From Silanimonas sp044377035 (GTDB lineage Bacteria; Pseudomonadota; Gammaproteobacteria; Xanthomonadales; Xanthomonadaceae), in the NCBI RefSeq assembly GCF_044377035.1, contig NZ_JBILJW010000018.1, forward strand, positions 7,471 through 71,470: a DNA stretch of 64,000 bases. Direction: 5' to 3'. Position 1 is the stretch's first letter, and each line of letters starts with the position of its first letter. Below the pieces are notes generated by a model. That model saw only the letters and a list, made by a program, of their open reading frames with translations, ran no database searches and had not been told where the DNA came from. The translations under genes were made by a program, and so were the position numbers. This document shows positions 19,555-27,046 of the stretch, in pieces.

Positions 19555-19583
19555 AGCGCGGCATCGTGGCCGAGGCGGACCGG

Positions 19584-20261
19584 TCAGCCGCTGGGAGGCT
19601 GCGCCCGGCGGCGCAATCCCGCCGCATCGATCACGACGATGCCATCGCGCGAGACGTCCACGAGGCCCTCCTCGACGAACTGGCGCAACACGCGGGTGAC
19701 CACCTCGCGGGCACTGCCGAACTCGTCAGCGATGGCCTGGTGGGTCATCGCCACTCGTGGGGCGCGCTCCGACAACCATCCGGCCAGACGCTCGTCGAGC
19801 CGATGGAAGGCCACGTCATCGACCACCGCCATCAGGGTCTGCAGGCGCCGGCTGAATTGCCCGAACACGAGCGCGCGGAAGGGCGCGTGCTCATCGAGCA
19901 GGCGGCGGAAAAGCAGCGGCGGCAGCGCCACCGCGCGTGTCGGTCGCTCGACCTCGCCAAGGGCGCTGTAGGTACTGGATTCCAGCAGGCATCCAGTGCT
20001 CACGACGCAGGTTTCGCCGGGTCGCACGCGGTACAGCACCAGTTGCCGGCCATTCGACGAGGTCTGGCTGACCTTGATCTGCCCTTCCAGCAGCAGCGGC
20101 AGGCCGGGGCAGGACTGACCAGGCTGGAACACGACGAGGCCGGCCGGCAGATCGATCACCCGGGCGTCCGCGGCGAATGCAGCGCCGAGGGAGGGTGGTA
20201 GCCCGGACAGTGATGGATAGGCTGCCGAGAGTCGGCTCAGGTCAGTCGGGTCGAGGGCCAT
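19584..20261 (-). CDS. Crp/Fnr-family transcriptional regulator
   Basis: A 225-residue protein with an N-terminal cyclic-nucleotide-like barrel (VFQPGQSCPGLPLLLEGQIKV, about 43-63) and a C-terminal winged helix. The recognition helix region is MTHQAIADEFGSAREVVTRV. It lacks the N-terminal Cys cluster of Fnr. It does carry the GETCVVSTGCLLE motif frequent in Crp/Fnr proteins tied to anaerobic or nitrosative responses. The likely target is the downstream DUF2892 gene, preceded by Fnr-like sites. Its effector is unknown. Confidence 0.85.
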   Translation of the reverse strand: MALDPTDLSRLSAAYPSLSGLPPSLGAAFAADARVIDLPAGLVVFQPGQSCPGLPLLLEGQIKVSQTSSNGRQLVLYRVRPGETCVVSTGCLLESSTYSALGEVERPTRAVALPPLLFRRLLDEHAPFRALVFGQFSRRLQTLMAVVDDVAFHRLDERLAGWLSERAPRVAMTHQAIADEFGSAREVVTRVLRQFVEEGLVDVSRDGIVVIDAAGLRRRAQPPSG

Positions 20262-20318
20262 GGGGCCAGCATGCCAGTCTGGACGCGGCGCCGCGCCAGC
20301 CCGACGGGCCGGCGGGCC

Positions 20319-20633
20319 TCAGGCACGCGACGCGGCGGACGCCGGGACCGATGCGGACCCGCGACGTCGCCAGAACCACGCCGCCACAAGGACGAGCAGG
20401 AAGCCCTTGTAGGCGATCAGCGACGCAACGATCTCGCGGATGATCGGATGGTGGCCGGCGGGCTCGACTTGCAGGCCGGCCACCATGCCAGCGACCGACA
20501 GCGCGATGGCGCCGGCCAGCGCCGCGATGTCGAAACCACGGGCGCTGGCGAAGCGGGCGGGCGCGGTGCGCCAGTAGATCCAGCCGAGCACGGCGAACCA
20601 CGGGGCGAGGAGGAGAACGGCGAGGAGACTCAT
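20319..20633 (-). CDS. Small membrane protein of unknown function
   Basis: A 104-residue protein with about three hydrophobic segments (LLAVLLLAPWFAVLGWIYW; IAALAGAIALSVAGMVAGL; LIAYKGFLLVLVAAWFWRR) and a basic, Ala-rich tail. No known domain is recognised. ATG at 20633 is clear. It lies between trpS (upstream, 25-base gap) and the Crp/Fnr gene on the same strand, so it may be co-transcribed with trpS. Confidence 0.6.
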   Translation of the reverse strand: MSLLAVLLLAPWFAVLGWIYWRTAPARFASARGFDIAALAGAIALSVAGMVAGLQVEPAGHHPIIREIVASLIAYKGFLLVLVAAWFWRRRGSASVPASAASRA

Positions 20634-20658
20634 GCGCGCAGTCTGCCGAACGCGATGT

Positions 20659-21987
20659 TCAGGCCGCGTCCTCGGCGAAGGCGGCGAGCGATTCCAGCAC
20701 CTCGGCGAGCTCGATGCCGTCCTCGAGACGACCGATCATCGCTCCGGCCAAGTGCAGGCCTTCGTCCGCGCGATGCACCAGCGCCGCGCCCTCGGCCTTG
20801 AGCTTCGCGATGAGCTGCCCGGCGTCCTTCGGCGAGGCATAGCCCTCGCTCTGCACCAGCACGCGGCCGTCGGCATGAACGAGCTTGAAGTAGAAGCGGC
20901 CGTCGCTCTCGCGGTACTGCTTGAACGTCGGCTGCGCAGCCTTCGCCACCTTGGCCTTGGGCGTCTCGGCCATCGCCGCCGTCAGCGGCCGCAGGCCCAC
21001 CGCCGCGCGCAGATCGCGCAACAGCGGCGTGGCGATGGCGCGCGCTTTCGCGGCACCGGCCTGCAGCGTGGCTTCGATATCCGCAGGCTTCGCCATCAGC
21101 GCCTCGTAGCGTTCGCGCATCGGCGCGAGGTGGCCGTCGAGCAGTTCGAACAGGGCCTGCTTCGCCTCGCCCCAAGCGAGGCCGCCACGCAGGGCGGCGT
21201 GCATCTCGGCCGCCTGCGCCTCGGTGGCGAAGGCGCGGTACAGCGTGAACAGGTGGCTGTTGTCGGGATCCTTCGCTTCGCCCGGCGCGCGTGAATCGGT
21301 GACGATCGACGCGATCAGCTTCTTCAGCTGCGCCGGCGGCGCGAACAGCGGGATGGTGTTGTCGTAGCTCTTGCTCATCTTCCGGCCGTCGAGGCCGGGC
21401 AGCGTGGCCACCTGTTCCTCGATCACCGCTTCCGGCAGCACGAGGTGTTCGCCATAGGTGTGGTTAAAGCGCGCGGCGAAATCGCGCGCCATCTCGATGT
21501 GCTGGATCTGGTCGCGGCCCACCGGCACCTTGTGCGCCTTGAACGCGAGGATGTCGGCGGCCATCAGCACCGGGTACATGTACAGCCCCGCCGTCACGCC
21601 AGCATCGGCGTCCTCGCCCTGCGCGGTGTTCGCGTCGACCGCCGCCTTGTAGGCGTGCGCGCGGTTCAGCAGGCCCTTGCCGGCGACGCAGGTCAGGAAC
21701 CAGGTGAGCTCGGGGATCTCCGGGACGTCCGACTGCCGGTAGAACCAGACCTTGTCCGGATCGAGCCCGCAGGCCAGCCAAGTCGCGGCGATCTCCAGCG
21801 TCGAGCGCTGCACGCGCGCCGGGTCCTGCACCTTGATCAGGGCGTGGTAGTCGGCGAGGAAGTAGAAGCTCTCGGTGCCGGGCTGGCGGCTGGCGGCCAC
21901 CGCCGGGCGGATGGCGCCGGCGTAGTTGCCGAGGTGCGGGGTGCCGGACGTGGTGATGCCGGTGAGGATGCGGACGGGAGCGGTCAT
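20659..21987 (-). CDS. trpS: Tryptophanyl-tRNA synthetase with C-terminal DUF1508-like extension
   Basis: A class I synthetase of 442 residues that charges tRNA-Trp. The HIGH-type motif is in SGTPHLGNYAGAIRP and the KMSKS loop is in DGRKMSKSYDNTI. Bacterial TrpS usually has about 330-350 residues. Here about 88 more follow an Ala/Lys linker (TPKAKVAKAAQPT). The start of that extension, FKQYRESDGRFYFKLVHADG then SEGYASPKDAGQLI, resembles one DUF1508/YegP repeat. Family and core function are certain; the role of the add-on is unknown. Confidence 0.93.
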   Translation of the reverse strand: MTAPVRILTGITTSGTPHLGNYAGAIRPAVAASRQPGTESFYFLADYHALIKVQDPARVQRSTLEIAATWLACGLDPDKVWFYRQSDVPEIPELTWFLTCVAGKGLLNRAHAYKAAVDANTAQGEDADAGVTAGLYMYPVLMAADILAFKAHKVPVGRDQIQHIEMARDFAARFNHTYGEHLVLPEAVIEEQVATLPGLDGRKMSKSYDNTIPLFAPPAQLKKLIASIVTDSRAPGEAKDPDNSHLFTLYRAFATEAQAAEMHAALRGGLAWGEAKQALFELLDGHLAPMRERYEALMAKPADIEATLQAGAAKARAIATPLLRDLRAAVGLRPLTAAMAETPKAKVAKAAQPTFKQYRESDGRFYFKLVHADGRVLVQSEGYASPKDAGQLIAKLKAEGAALVHRADEGLHLAGAMIGRLEDGIELAEVLESLAAFAEDAA

Positions 21988-22084
21988 GCCGCGATTTTAG
22001 CCTGCGGGCGGGCCGGGCCCATGGGTCCAACCCCGTTGGACGCCGCCGCGCGTTTCTGGGCTCCGAACCCCACGGAGAACCGCG

Positions 22085-22882
22085 ATGCCCACCCTGCCCC
22101 GCACCCTCGCCGCCGTCGCGCTGCTGATGGCCACCCAGACCGCCTGCGCCCATCCACGCCCCACGACGCCCGAGGCGGCGCACATGGTGCGGCTCGAGGT
22201 GGTCGATCGCGACACCGGCGGCGTCCTGCTGCAGCACCGACACCGGCGCGAGGCCTGGGTGTCCGGCGAGGACGACCAGCCCTACACCCTGCGCCTCACC
22301 AACATGACGGGCGCGCGCGTGCTGGTCGTGCTCAGCGTGGATGGCGTCAATGTGGTGACCGGTGAATCGGCCGATCCGGCGCAATCCGGCTACGTGCTCG
22401 CGCCGTATGCGAGCGCCGAGATCGACGGTTGGCGGAAGTCGATGCAGGAAGTCGCGGCCTTCCGCTTCAGCCACGCCGGCGACAGCTACGCGGCGCGCAC
22501 CGGGAGGCCGTTCGACCTCGGCGTGATCGGCGCGGCGGTGTTCCGCGAAGCGAGGGTCGAGGAACAGTGGCCGATGCCCACCCCGCCGATCGCCGAACGC
22601 CAACGTGCCCAAGCGGCCCCCGCCGCCGAAGCGCTGGCCGATGCCGCTGCCGGCGCGCCTTCACCGGTCTCGCCGCTGGGCACGGCGCACGGCGAGCGGC
22701 GCTGGTCACCCAGCGCGCGGACGCGATTCGAACGAGCGAGCGCCCGGGCCGATGAACTCATCGCCCTGCGCTATGACCGCCACGAGGCACTGGTGGCGCG
22801 CGGCGTCATCCGATTCGAACGGCAGCCGTGGCTGGCCCGCAAGCCGCGGGCCTTTCCGGGCGGTTTCGTGCCGGACCCGTGA
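22085..22882 (+). CDS. Secreted or periplasmic protein of unknown function
   Basis: The 265-residue product has an N-terminal signal (LAAVALLMATQTACAHP). Whether the Cys marks a lipobox is unclear. The central part (MVRLEVVDRDTGGVLLQHRH to GVIGAAVFREARVE, about 30-155) looks like a beta-rich domain. The C-terminal third is Ala/Pro-rich, ending in a basic helix. No family was recognised. It is divergent from trpS and convergent with the entericidin gene, so it is probably a single transcription unit. Confidence 0.6.
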   Translation: MPTLPRTLAAVALLMATQTACAHPRPTTPEAAHMVRLEVVDRDTGGVLLQHRHRREAWVSGEDDQPYTLRLTNMTGARVLVVLSVDGVNVVTGESADPAQSGYVLAPYASAEIDGWRKSMQEVAAFRFSHAGDSYAARTGRPFDLGVIGAAVFREARVEEQWPMPTPPIAERQRAQAAPAAEALADAAAGAPSPVSPLGTAHGERRWSPSARTRFERASARADELIALRYDRHEALVARGVIRFERQPWLARKPRAFPGGFVPDP

Positions 22883-22889
22883 GCCGGGT

Positions 22890-23030
22890 TCAGTCCTTGG
22901 CTTCGTCGGCTTCGCGGGTCATCACTTCGCCGACCTTCTTCACGTCCTTGCCGAAGCCGGAGACGGTGTTGCAGGCGGAAAGCGCGACGAGGGCCAGCAG
23001 GGCGACGGCGAGCAGGCGGAACTTGGTCAT
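22890..23030 (-). CDS. Entericidin-type small lipoprotein
   Basis: This 46-residue protein has a lipoprotein signal (LLAVALLALVALSACN, lipobox Cys20) followed by TVSGFGKDVKKVGEVMT, which matches the entericidin A/B pattern CNTxxGxGxDxxxxG. Entericidins are small outer-membrane lipoproteins of an antidote/toxin pair in enteric bacteria. In this group a single copy is usual and its function is not established. It starts with ATG 23030 and stops with TGA 7 bases from the convergent neighbour. Confidence 0.85.
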   Translation of the reverse strand: MTKFRLLAVALLALVALSACNTVSGFGKDVKKVGEVMTREADEAKD

Positions 23031-23121
23031 GGAAGGTCTCCCTTGGAACGTGGCCGGATTCTAGCGTCACGGCGGGTGAAGACCGGCGGAAAGCGGGCCT
23101 TCACGCCTCGGGGCGGACGAC

Positions 23122-24042
23122 TCAATCGCGCATCAGGGTGGACTTGCCGAACAGGCTCTCGACGAGGTCCACCGCGAGTCGCGCCGTCTTGTTCTGCTTG
23201 TCGAAAGCCGGGTTCAGTTCAACGATGTCGAGCGAACCCATCCGGCCGGTGTCGGCGATCATCTCCATCACCAGCTGGGCCTCGCGGTAGTTCGGGCCGC
23301 CCGGCACCGTGGTACCGACGCCCGGCGCGATGCCCGGGTCGAGGAAATCGACGTCGAAGCTGACATGCACGTGGGTATCGGCGTCGATGCCGGCCAGCGC
23401 CTCGTCCATCGCTCGCTTCATGCCGACTTCGTCGATGTAGCGCATGTCGTAGATATCGAGACCGTATTCCTTCACCAGCTTCTTTTCGCCCTCGTCGACG
23501 GAGCGGATGCCGATCTGGCGCACGACGTCGGGCGTGATCGCCGGGGCGCTGCCGCCGAGGTGCGTGAGCTCCTTCGGGCCAAGGCCGCAAAGGCAGGCCA
23601 CCGGCATGCCGTGGATGTTGCCGGAGGGCGTCACGTCCGAGGTGTTGAAGTCGGCGTGGGCGTCGAGCCAGATCACCCGCAGCTTCTTGCCCGTGCGTCG
23701 GCACCAGCGCGCCACGGCGGTGATGCTGCCGAGGCCGAGGCAGTGGTCGCCACCCATCAACACGGGCAGGTTGCCGGCATCGAGCTCGGCCTCGACAGCG
23801 CGCATCGCCGCCTCGTTCCACTCGACCACCTGGGGCAGGTGGCGGTAGCCGTTCAGCGGCGGCAGCCACGGGTTCATCGGGCCGGTGAGGTTGCCGCGGT
23901 CCTCAACGGTGACGCCGCGCTCGCGCAGGGCCTCGGCGATGCGTGCGACGCGCAGGGCCTCGGGGCCCATCACGGCACCGCGGTGGCCGGCGCCGATGTC
24001 GGTGGGTGCGCCAATCAGCGCGACGGTCGGGAAACGACTCAT
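23122..24042 (-). CDS. rocF: Arginase
   Basis: A 306-residue Mn-dependent ureohydrolase converting arginine to ornithine and urea. Metal-binding motifs are GGDHCLGLGS, WLDAHADFNT and SFDVDFLDPGIAPGVGT. The N-terminal GAPTDIGAGHRGAVMGPEAL and C-terminal DIVELNPAFDKQNKTARLAV fit true arginases. ATG 24042 (MSRFPTVALIG) is chosen over an upstream TTG. It is the next gene after tRNA-Thr on the same strand. No urease or ornithine genes are adjacent. Confidence 0.92.
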   Translation of the reverse strand: MSRFPTVALIGAPTDIGAGHRGAVMGPEALRVARIAEALRERGVTVEDRGNLTGPMNPWLPPLNGYRHLPQVVEWNEAAMRAVEAELDAGNLPVLMGGDHCLGLGSITAVARWCRRTGKKLRVIWLDAHADFNTSDVTPSGNIHGMPVACLCGLGPKELTHLGGSAPAITPDVVRQIGIRSVDEGEKKLVKEYGLDIYDMRYIDEVGMKRAMDEALAGIDADTHVHVSFDVDFLDPGIAPGVGTTVPGGPNYREAQLVMEMIADTGRMGSLDIVELNPAFDKQNKTARLAVDLVESLFGKSTLMRD

Positions 24043-24096
24043 GCACAACTCCTTCGTGTGCGTCGTCGTTCGGCCGGACGGCGCTTACGGCGGAGG

Positions 24097-24172
24097 TGGT
24101 GCCGACAGTCCGAATCGAACGGACGACCTACCGCTTACAAGGCGGTTGCTCTACCAGCTGAGCTATGCCGGC
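24097..24172 (-). tRNA. tRNA-Thr (anticodon UGU)
   Basis: On the minus strand a 76-base cloverleaf is complete with encoded CCA. The acceptor stem pairs GCCGGCA with TGTCGGC. The D-arm is GCTCAGCTGGTAGAGC. The anticodon stem ACCGC/GCGGT holds loop CTTGTAA (anticodon TGT), and the T-arm is GTCCG-TTCGATT-CGGAC. It follows the SPOR-protein gene by 40 bases and may be processed from the end of that operon. Confidence 0.97.
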
Positions 24173-24212
24173 GCTGGGGGCGGCAGTGTAAACCAGCCCG
24201 GCGATCGGGCGA

Positions 24213-24866
24213 TCAGAAGCAGGGAATGGGCCGCGCCTGCCAGTTGCCCGCACCCAGCGGCGTGCGCCAGTCGTAATCGGCGGCGACGGCGATCTCGAGC
24301 CACCACTGCGGGCGATCCTCGCTGGCCGCTTCCATCACGGCCTCGATGCCCAGCGCCTTCACCTCGGCCAGCCGGGCCTCGGCGTTCTTCTGTTCGCGGA
24401 ACAGGCCGAGCGAGACGGTGTTCTCGCCCGGGCCGGCGGTGACCACGTAGTAATCGCGGATGCCCTGCCCGGCCAGCGCGCGCGCCTTCGCCAGCGCGTC
24501 GCCGCGGGTCGCGGCGGCCGGCACGTACACGCGCCAGCCGCGTGAACTCTGGACCTGGGCTTCGCGGTATTGGAGTTTGCCGACGCTCGCGCCAAGCACG
24601 TCCACCGCCCGGCGCAGGGCCGAGGGCGTGTCGAAGGGGCCCACGGAGAGGCAGGCCATGGCGGCGTCCATGAGCGTCGGCGCTACGGCCAGTTCCGCGG
24701 AGGCCGGCAAGGCGTCAGGCTCGGCTTCGGCCAGCAGGGTGAGGCCCGGCACGCCGGGCTCGGTCGCCGGCAGCGCGGCGGCGTGCGACGGCGCGTGCAG
24801 CCCCCACCAGAGGGCCGCCGCGACGTTGAGGCACAGCAGGATGATCAGGGCACCGCGCGAAAGCAT
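24213..24866 (-). CDS. SPOR-domain-like membrane-anchored protein
   Basis: A 217-residue protein with one N-terminal membrane segment (GALIILLCLNVAAALWWGL) and a periplasmic remainder. Residues about 90-175 (CLSVGPFDTPSALRRAVDVL ... YYVVTAGPGENTVSLGLF) resemble a SPOR fold, which in other proteins binds denuded glycan strands at the septum. It is the last gene of the fakAB-plsY-birA-coaX run, 45 bases after coaX. The place after coaX and before tRNA-Thr may be a conserved arrangement. Confidence 0.7.
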   Translation of the reverse strand: MLSRGALIILLCLNVAAALWWGLHAPSHAAALPATEPGVPGLTLLAEAEPDALPASAELAVAPTLMDAAMACLSVGPFDTPSALRRAVDVLGASVGKLQYREAQVQSSRGWRVYVPAAATRGDALAKARALAGQGIRDYYVVTAGPGENTVSLGLFREQKNAEARLAEVKALGIEAVMEAASEDRPQWWLEIAVAADYDWRTPLGAGNWQARPIPCF

Positions 24867-24911
24867 GCGCGCAGTGTAGCCGCGCGGAATGCGGCTTCGC
24901 TCATCCCGCGA

Positions 24912-25667
24912 TCAAGCGCATCCGGCCGCCGCGTAGACGCGCAGCCCCTCCAGCACCATCGCTTCGTGATGAACGACGCTGGTGGACAGGCGTCTCGCCA
25001 AGGCATCGGCGAACGCCGCGGCATCGCCGCCGCCGACCAGCAGGGACGGTGGTCGGCCCAACACGGCGCAGGCGTCGTCCCACGCGGCAAGGACGAGGCC
25101 GAGGGCCTGCCCGCGCGCGCCGGCGGCGACGGCCTCGGGGGTATCGGTGCCGAAGGCCACGGCGGCTGGCGTCGGCGCCTCGCCGCGATCCAGCGCCGGA
25201 AACCGCGCCGCCAAGGCTTGGCGCGCATGCGCGGGAGCGATCCCGATGAGGCCACCGTGGTGGATTCCGCGGGCGTCGAGGAGATCGACGGTGATCGCGC
25301 TGCCGAAGCTCACCACCAGCTGGTCGCCGCCGAGGTCCCGCGCCGCCAGCAGGGCGAGGAAACGGTCGACGCCCAGACGTCCCGGGTCGGCGTAGGCGAT
25401 GCGCACGCCGGCGCACTCGGCGCGCGTGGCGGCGCGCCGCGGCCGCTGTCCGCTGGCTTCGAGCGCGGCCTCCACGCGAAGGCGCAGGGCCTCCGGCGCG
25501 ACGCTGGCCAGCCATGCCGCCTCACCCGGCGCGCCTTGGCCCAATACGTCGCGGAGGGCGTCATCGAAGCCGGCATCGCCATGAGCCAGCGCCGTCACGG
25601 GCCCGAGGCCCGAGGCATCGGCGCGCGCCAGCTTCAGCCGGGTGTTGCCGAGGTCAAGCAGCCACAC
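24912..25667 (-). CDS. coaX: Type III pantothenate kinase
   Basis: A 251-residue ASKHA-fold kinase for the first step of coenzyme A synthesis. The N-terminal phosphate loop is DLGNTRLKLA. The mid-protein PGRLGVDRFLALLAAR and the following SFGSAITVDLLDARGIHHGG carry the type III signatures. GTG 25667 is the start, lying inside the end of birA with a 14-base overlap. The overlapping birA-coaX pair is a common arrangement in this group. Confidence 0.93.
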   Translation of the reverse strand: MWLLDLGNTRLKLARADASGLGPVTALAHGDAGFDDALRDVLGQGAPGEAAWLASVAPEALRLRVEAALEASGQRPRRAATRAECAGVRIAYADPGRLGVDRFLALLAARDLGGDQLVVSFGSAITVDLLDARGIHHGGLIGIAPAHARQALAARFPALDRGEAPTPAAVAFGTDTPEAVAAGARGQALGLVLAAWDDACAVLGRPPSLLVGGGDAAAFADALARRLSTSVVHHEAMVLEGLRVYAAAGCA

Positions 25668-26424
25668 GGACGCTCACCTCGCCGGCGTAATGCACGCGAT
25701 CGCCATCGGCGTGGCGCACGCGCAGGCCACCTCCCGCGTCGATGCCGATCGCCACACCGTCCTCGACGCGCTCGCCCGCAAGCACCCGCACCGGCCGACC
25801 GGCCAGCGCATCGAAGCGGGTCCAATCCTCGGCAAACGCGGCGAATCCCTCGCGCTCGAATTCGGCGAGCGCCGGCAGCAGGGCGCGTAGCAGGACGCCG
25901 AGGATGCGGGGGCGCGCGACGTCGGCCACGCCGGCGCGACGCAGGTCGGTCCACGACTGTTCGACGCCCGGCACCGCGTCGACGGCCAGGTTCAAGCCGA
26001 TGCCGATGGCGACCGCCTCGCCGCGGGCCTCGATGAGCAGGCCCGCGAGCTTGGCGTCATCGACCACGAGATCGTTCGGCCACTTGAGGCGCACGTTGGA
26101 GGCACCGGCATCGTGCAGGGCGCGCGCCACCGCCACGCCGACGGCGGGCCCGAGCGGCGCCAGCCGCATCGGCGGCAACGTGAAACGTCGGAGCACGGTG
26201 AAGGCCAGCGCACCCTCGGGATCGGTTTGCCAAGCGCGCCCCCGCCGCCCGCGACCGGCCGACTGGCGGTCGGCGAGGAATACCGCGGCGCCACGCATCG
26301 GCAGCGGGCTGCCGAGCGCCCAGTCCTGCGTCGAATCGACGGCATCGGCGTGATGGAATGCGGCCAGCTCACCCAGTGCCGCCTCATCGAGCGCGAGGTC
26401 GCGTTCGCCGAACGCCTCAGGCAT
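25654..26424 (-). CDS. birA: Biotin--[acetyl-CoA-carboxylase] ligase (no DNA-binding domain)
   Basis: A 256-residue ligase attaching biotin to the carboxyl carrier protein. Motifs are DSTQDWALG, the biotin-AMP loop SAGRGRRGRAWQ, RLKWPNDLVVDDAKLAGLLIE split by a short turn, and a C-terminal SH3-like domain (about 205-256). It lacks the N-terminal helix-turn-helix of E. coli BirA, so it cannot act as the bio repressor. ATG 26424 overlaps the plsY stop by 8 bases. Long open sequence upstream lies inside plsY and is not coding in this frame. Confidence 0.92.
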   Translation of the reverse strand: MPEAFGERDLALDEAALGELAAFHHADAVDSTQDWALGSPLPMRGAAVFLADRQSAGRGRRGRAWQTDPEGALAFTVLRRFTLPPMRLAPLGPAVGVAVARALHDAGASNVRLKWPNDLVVDDAKLAGLLIEARGEAVAIGIGLNLAVDAVPGVEQSWTDLRRAGVADVARPRILGVLLRALLPALAEFEREGFAAFAEDWTRFDALAGRPVRVLAGERVEDGVAIGIDAGGGLRVRHADGDRVHYAGEVSVRVAA

Positions 26425-27046
26425 CGGTACGGGCCCACAGTCGCGCGAAGATCCGCGCCTTCTCGAAACGGTGCTCATTGCCATCCCGAAGACGCTGCAG
26501 GTTGGCGCGATGCGTCCACGCGAGAAGGACGGCCACCGCCACGGCGAAGCCCAGCCACGCGCCGTCGCGGCCTTCCAGCAGCGCCCACGCCGGTAAGGCG
26601 ACCCCGGCCAGCACGGTCGCCAACCCGACGTAGCCGGTCGAGAGCAGCACCAGCAGCCAGAGGCCCAGCAGCGGTGCCAGCGCCAACGGCCACAGAAGGG
26701 CGAGGCCGCCCACCAGCGTCGCCGCGCCCTTGCCGCCGCGGAATCCGTGGAACACCGGCCACACATGGCCGGCCACGGCGAGGAGCGCGCCCAGCATCTG
26801 CAATACGAGATCGCCGCCAGCCCAGCGCATCAGCGCCACCGCGGCCACACCCTTGCCGATGTCGATCAGCACGGTGCCGAGCGCGAAGGCCCAGCCCTGC
26901 GTGCGGAAGGCGTTGGTGCCCCCGGCATTGCCACTGCCCTGGGTGCGGATGTCGACGCCGCGCAGCTTACCGAGCCACAGGCTTCCGGAAATGGAACCCA
27001 GCAGGTAGGCCGCGGCGCCCGCCGCCAGAATCGTCGCGAGGCTCAC
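26417..27046 (-). CDS. plsY: Acyl-phosphate:glycerol-3-phosphate acyltransferase
   Basis: A 209-residue inner-membrane enzyme with about five to six membrane segments that acylates glycerol-3-phosphate from acyl phosphate. Conserved loops are LGSISGSLWLGKLRGVDIR, GSGNAGGTNAFRTQG (with the SGNxGxTNxxR signature) and FHGFRGGKGAAT. The length is typical. The ATG overlaps the stop of the upstream FakA-FakB fusion by 4 bases, so the enzyme that could make its acyl-phosphate donor is translated just ahead. Confidence 0.95.
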   Translation of the reverse strand: MSLATILAAGAAAYLLGSISGSLWLGKLRGVDIRTQGSGNAGGTNAFRTQGWAFALGTVLIDIGKGVAAVALMRWAGGDLVLQMLGALLAVAGHVWPVFHGFRGGKGAATLVGGLALLWPLALAPLLGLWLLVLLSTGYVGLATVLAGVALPAWALLEGRDGAWLGFAVAVAVLLAWTHRANLQRLRDGNEHRFEKARIFARLWARTDA

